Of a DNA stretch of 64,000 nt, positions 63,529-64,000 are shown piece after piece. The notes beneath the pieces are model-generated. The model did no database searches. It had not been told where the DNA came from and worked only from the letters and a program-made list of their open reading frames with translations. This DNA comes from JAAZHD01 sp012510895 (GTDB lineage: Bacteria > Bacillota > Clostridia > Caldicoprobacterales > DTU083). Both the position numbers and the translations under genes were made by a program. The DNA lies in the NCBI GenBank assembly GCA_050951465.1, contig JBMNJC010000019.1:1-64000 (forward strand), read 5' to 3'. Position 1 is the stretch's first letter. Each line of letters starts with the position of its first letter.

Positions 63529-64000
63529 TCAGAGCTTGCGTTTGTCGATTACCCGAACCGCTTTTCCGGTAGAACGTTCAATGGTTTTCGGAGCTACAAG
63601 CCTGATTTCTGCGCCTACTCCCAGAGTAGACCTGACCGCCTCCCGCAGATCCCCTGCCATTTGTTCAAGATTCCGAACCTTATCAGAAAAGGTTTCCGGG
63701 CTCAGTTCTACAATTATTTCCAACCTGTCCTGATTACTTATCCGGTCAACTATTATCTGATAGTTTCCGGGGTAACCTTTAGTCAATAGAACAGACTCAA
63801 TTTGTGATGGGAAAACATTTACGCCGCGGATAATAAGCATATCGTCTGTACGCCCCATGGGTTTTGACATTTTGATAAAAGTACGGCCGCAGGAACATTT
63901 TTCTCTTTTCAGAATTCCAATATCCCGGGTGCGGTATCTCAGTATGGGAAAAGCTTCCTTGGAAATACAAGAGAATACAAGTTCTCCCTGTTCACCCTCC
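63529..64000 (-). CDS. Phenylacetate-CoA ligase family protein, C-terminal part (truncated by window edge)
   Basis: The frame continues to the window edge. Visible: GEQGELVFSCISKEAFPILRY (in outline), TRDIG, CSCGRTF, MGRTDDMLIIRGVNVFPSQIE (GRTDDMLI and FPSQIE motifs of PaaK) and the C-terminal RSTGKAVRVIDKR. AMP-forming ligase that activates aryl or other carboxylates to CoA thioesters; in anaerobes it often acts in indolepyruvate or phenylacetate use. The N-terminal two thirds lie outside. Confidence 0.92.
   Translation of the reverse strand, partial: EGEQGELVFSCISKEAFPILRYRTRDIGILKREKCSCGRTFIKMSKPMGRTDDMLIIRGVNVFPSQIESVLLTKGYPGNYQIIVDRISNQDRLEIIVELSPETFSDKVRNLEQMAGDLREAVRSTLGVGAEIRLVAPKTIERSTGKAVRVIDKRKL

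Noticed and set aside
1..64000. CRISPR array, prophage, rRNA or replication origin
   Set aside because: No regularly spaced repeats, structural phage genes, rRNA sequence or DnaA-box cluster was seen in the window.

Overview
The window reads as a chromosomal segment of an anaerobic, probably spore-forming Firmicute of the class Clostridia. This is inferred from a Spo0E-type phosphatase, a NiaR repressor, a T-box in front of serS, a glycyl-radical enzyme with its activase, formate-tetrahydrofolate ligase, meso-diaminopimelate dehydrogenase, strong AGGAGG-type ribosome binding sites and tRNA genes with encoded CCA. Genus cannot be fixed from the sequence alone.

Layout. 1-6.6 kb: a DUF4838 (alpha-glucuronidase-like) protein, an unusual AAC(3)-type acetyltransferase fusion, an alpha/beta hydrolase, a polysaccharide deacetylase, NiaR and a 65-residue protein. 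6.7-8.7 kb: a serine T-box, serS and two tRNA-Ser genes. 8.7-12.4 kb: a PHP phosphoesterase, a large AT-rich protein ending in a HEPN-like motif, and tRNA-Trp. 12.5-16.9 kb: an RDD/DUF1700 membrane protein with PadR, a three-gene ABC-2 exporter and a cysteine-rich miniprotein. 17-22.6 kb: L-rhamnose isomerase, tRNA-Arg(ACG), a membrane diguanylate cyclase, a transglutaminase-like protein, and a ComEC-like metallo-beta-lactamase-fold protein that has lost most metal ligands. 22.7-32.2 kb: ung, a CE15-like esterase, KDG kinase, a second ABC exporter, Spo0E, ApbE, a 2-hydroxyacid dehydrogenase and a NagB-like protein.

32.5-36.2 kb is a decayed accessory island next to tRNA-Arg(CCT): an integrase remnant, a broken transposase and a nitrilase-glycerophosphodiesterase fusion gene with two frameshifts. 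36.3-45.5 kb: glycyl-radical enzyme and activase, an amidohydrolase, fhs, ddh, a nucleotidyltransferase with tadA, and tRNA-Ser(CGA). 45.5-51.5 kb: an S4-domain RNA-binding protein, then a DesK/NarL-type two-component system divergent from an ABC exporter. 51.5-56.5 kb: SGNH hydrolase, amidohydrolase plus a doubled DUF1284 protein, DUF3006 plus an intact ComEC-like hydrolase, and a YfcE-type phosphoesterase. 56.7-63.0 kb is a five-gene carbohydrate operon (GH20-like, FAD oxidoreductase, Gfo/Idh/MocA, TIM-barrel isomerase, Gfo/Idh/MocA) closed by a strong terminator. The window ends inside a phenylacetate-CoA ligase-like gene followed by a double-ACT protein.

Taken together, many genes point to use of plant or microbial glycans, particularly uronic acid, deoxy- and amino-sugar substrates: DUF4838, CE15-like esterase, KDG kinase, rhamnose isomerase, NagB-like, GH20-like and two Gfo/Idh/MocA dehydrogenases. 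They are scattered and none sits beside a sugar transporter inside this window. The most promising candidates for undescribed biology are the 56.7-63.0 kb operon, the glycyl-radical enzyme with a GCWE active-site loop, the ligand-less metallo-beta-lactamase paralogue, the HEPN-like protein and the acetyltransferase fusion.
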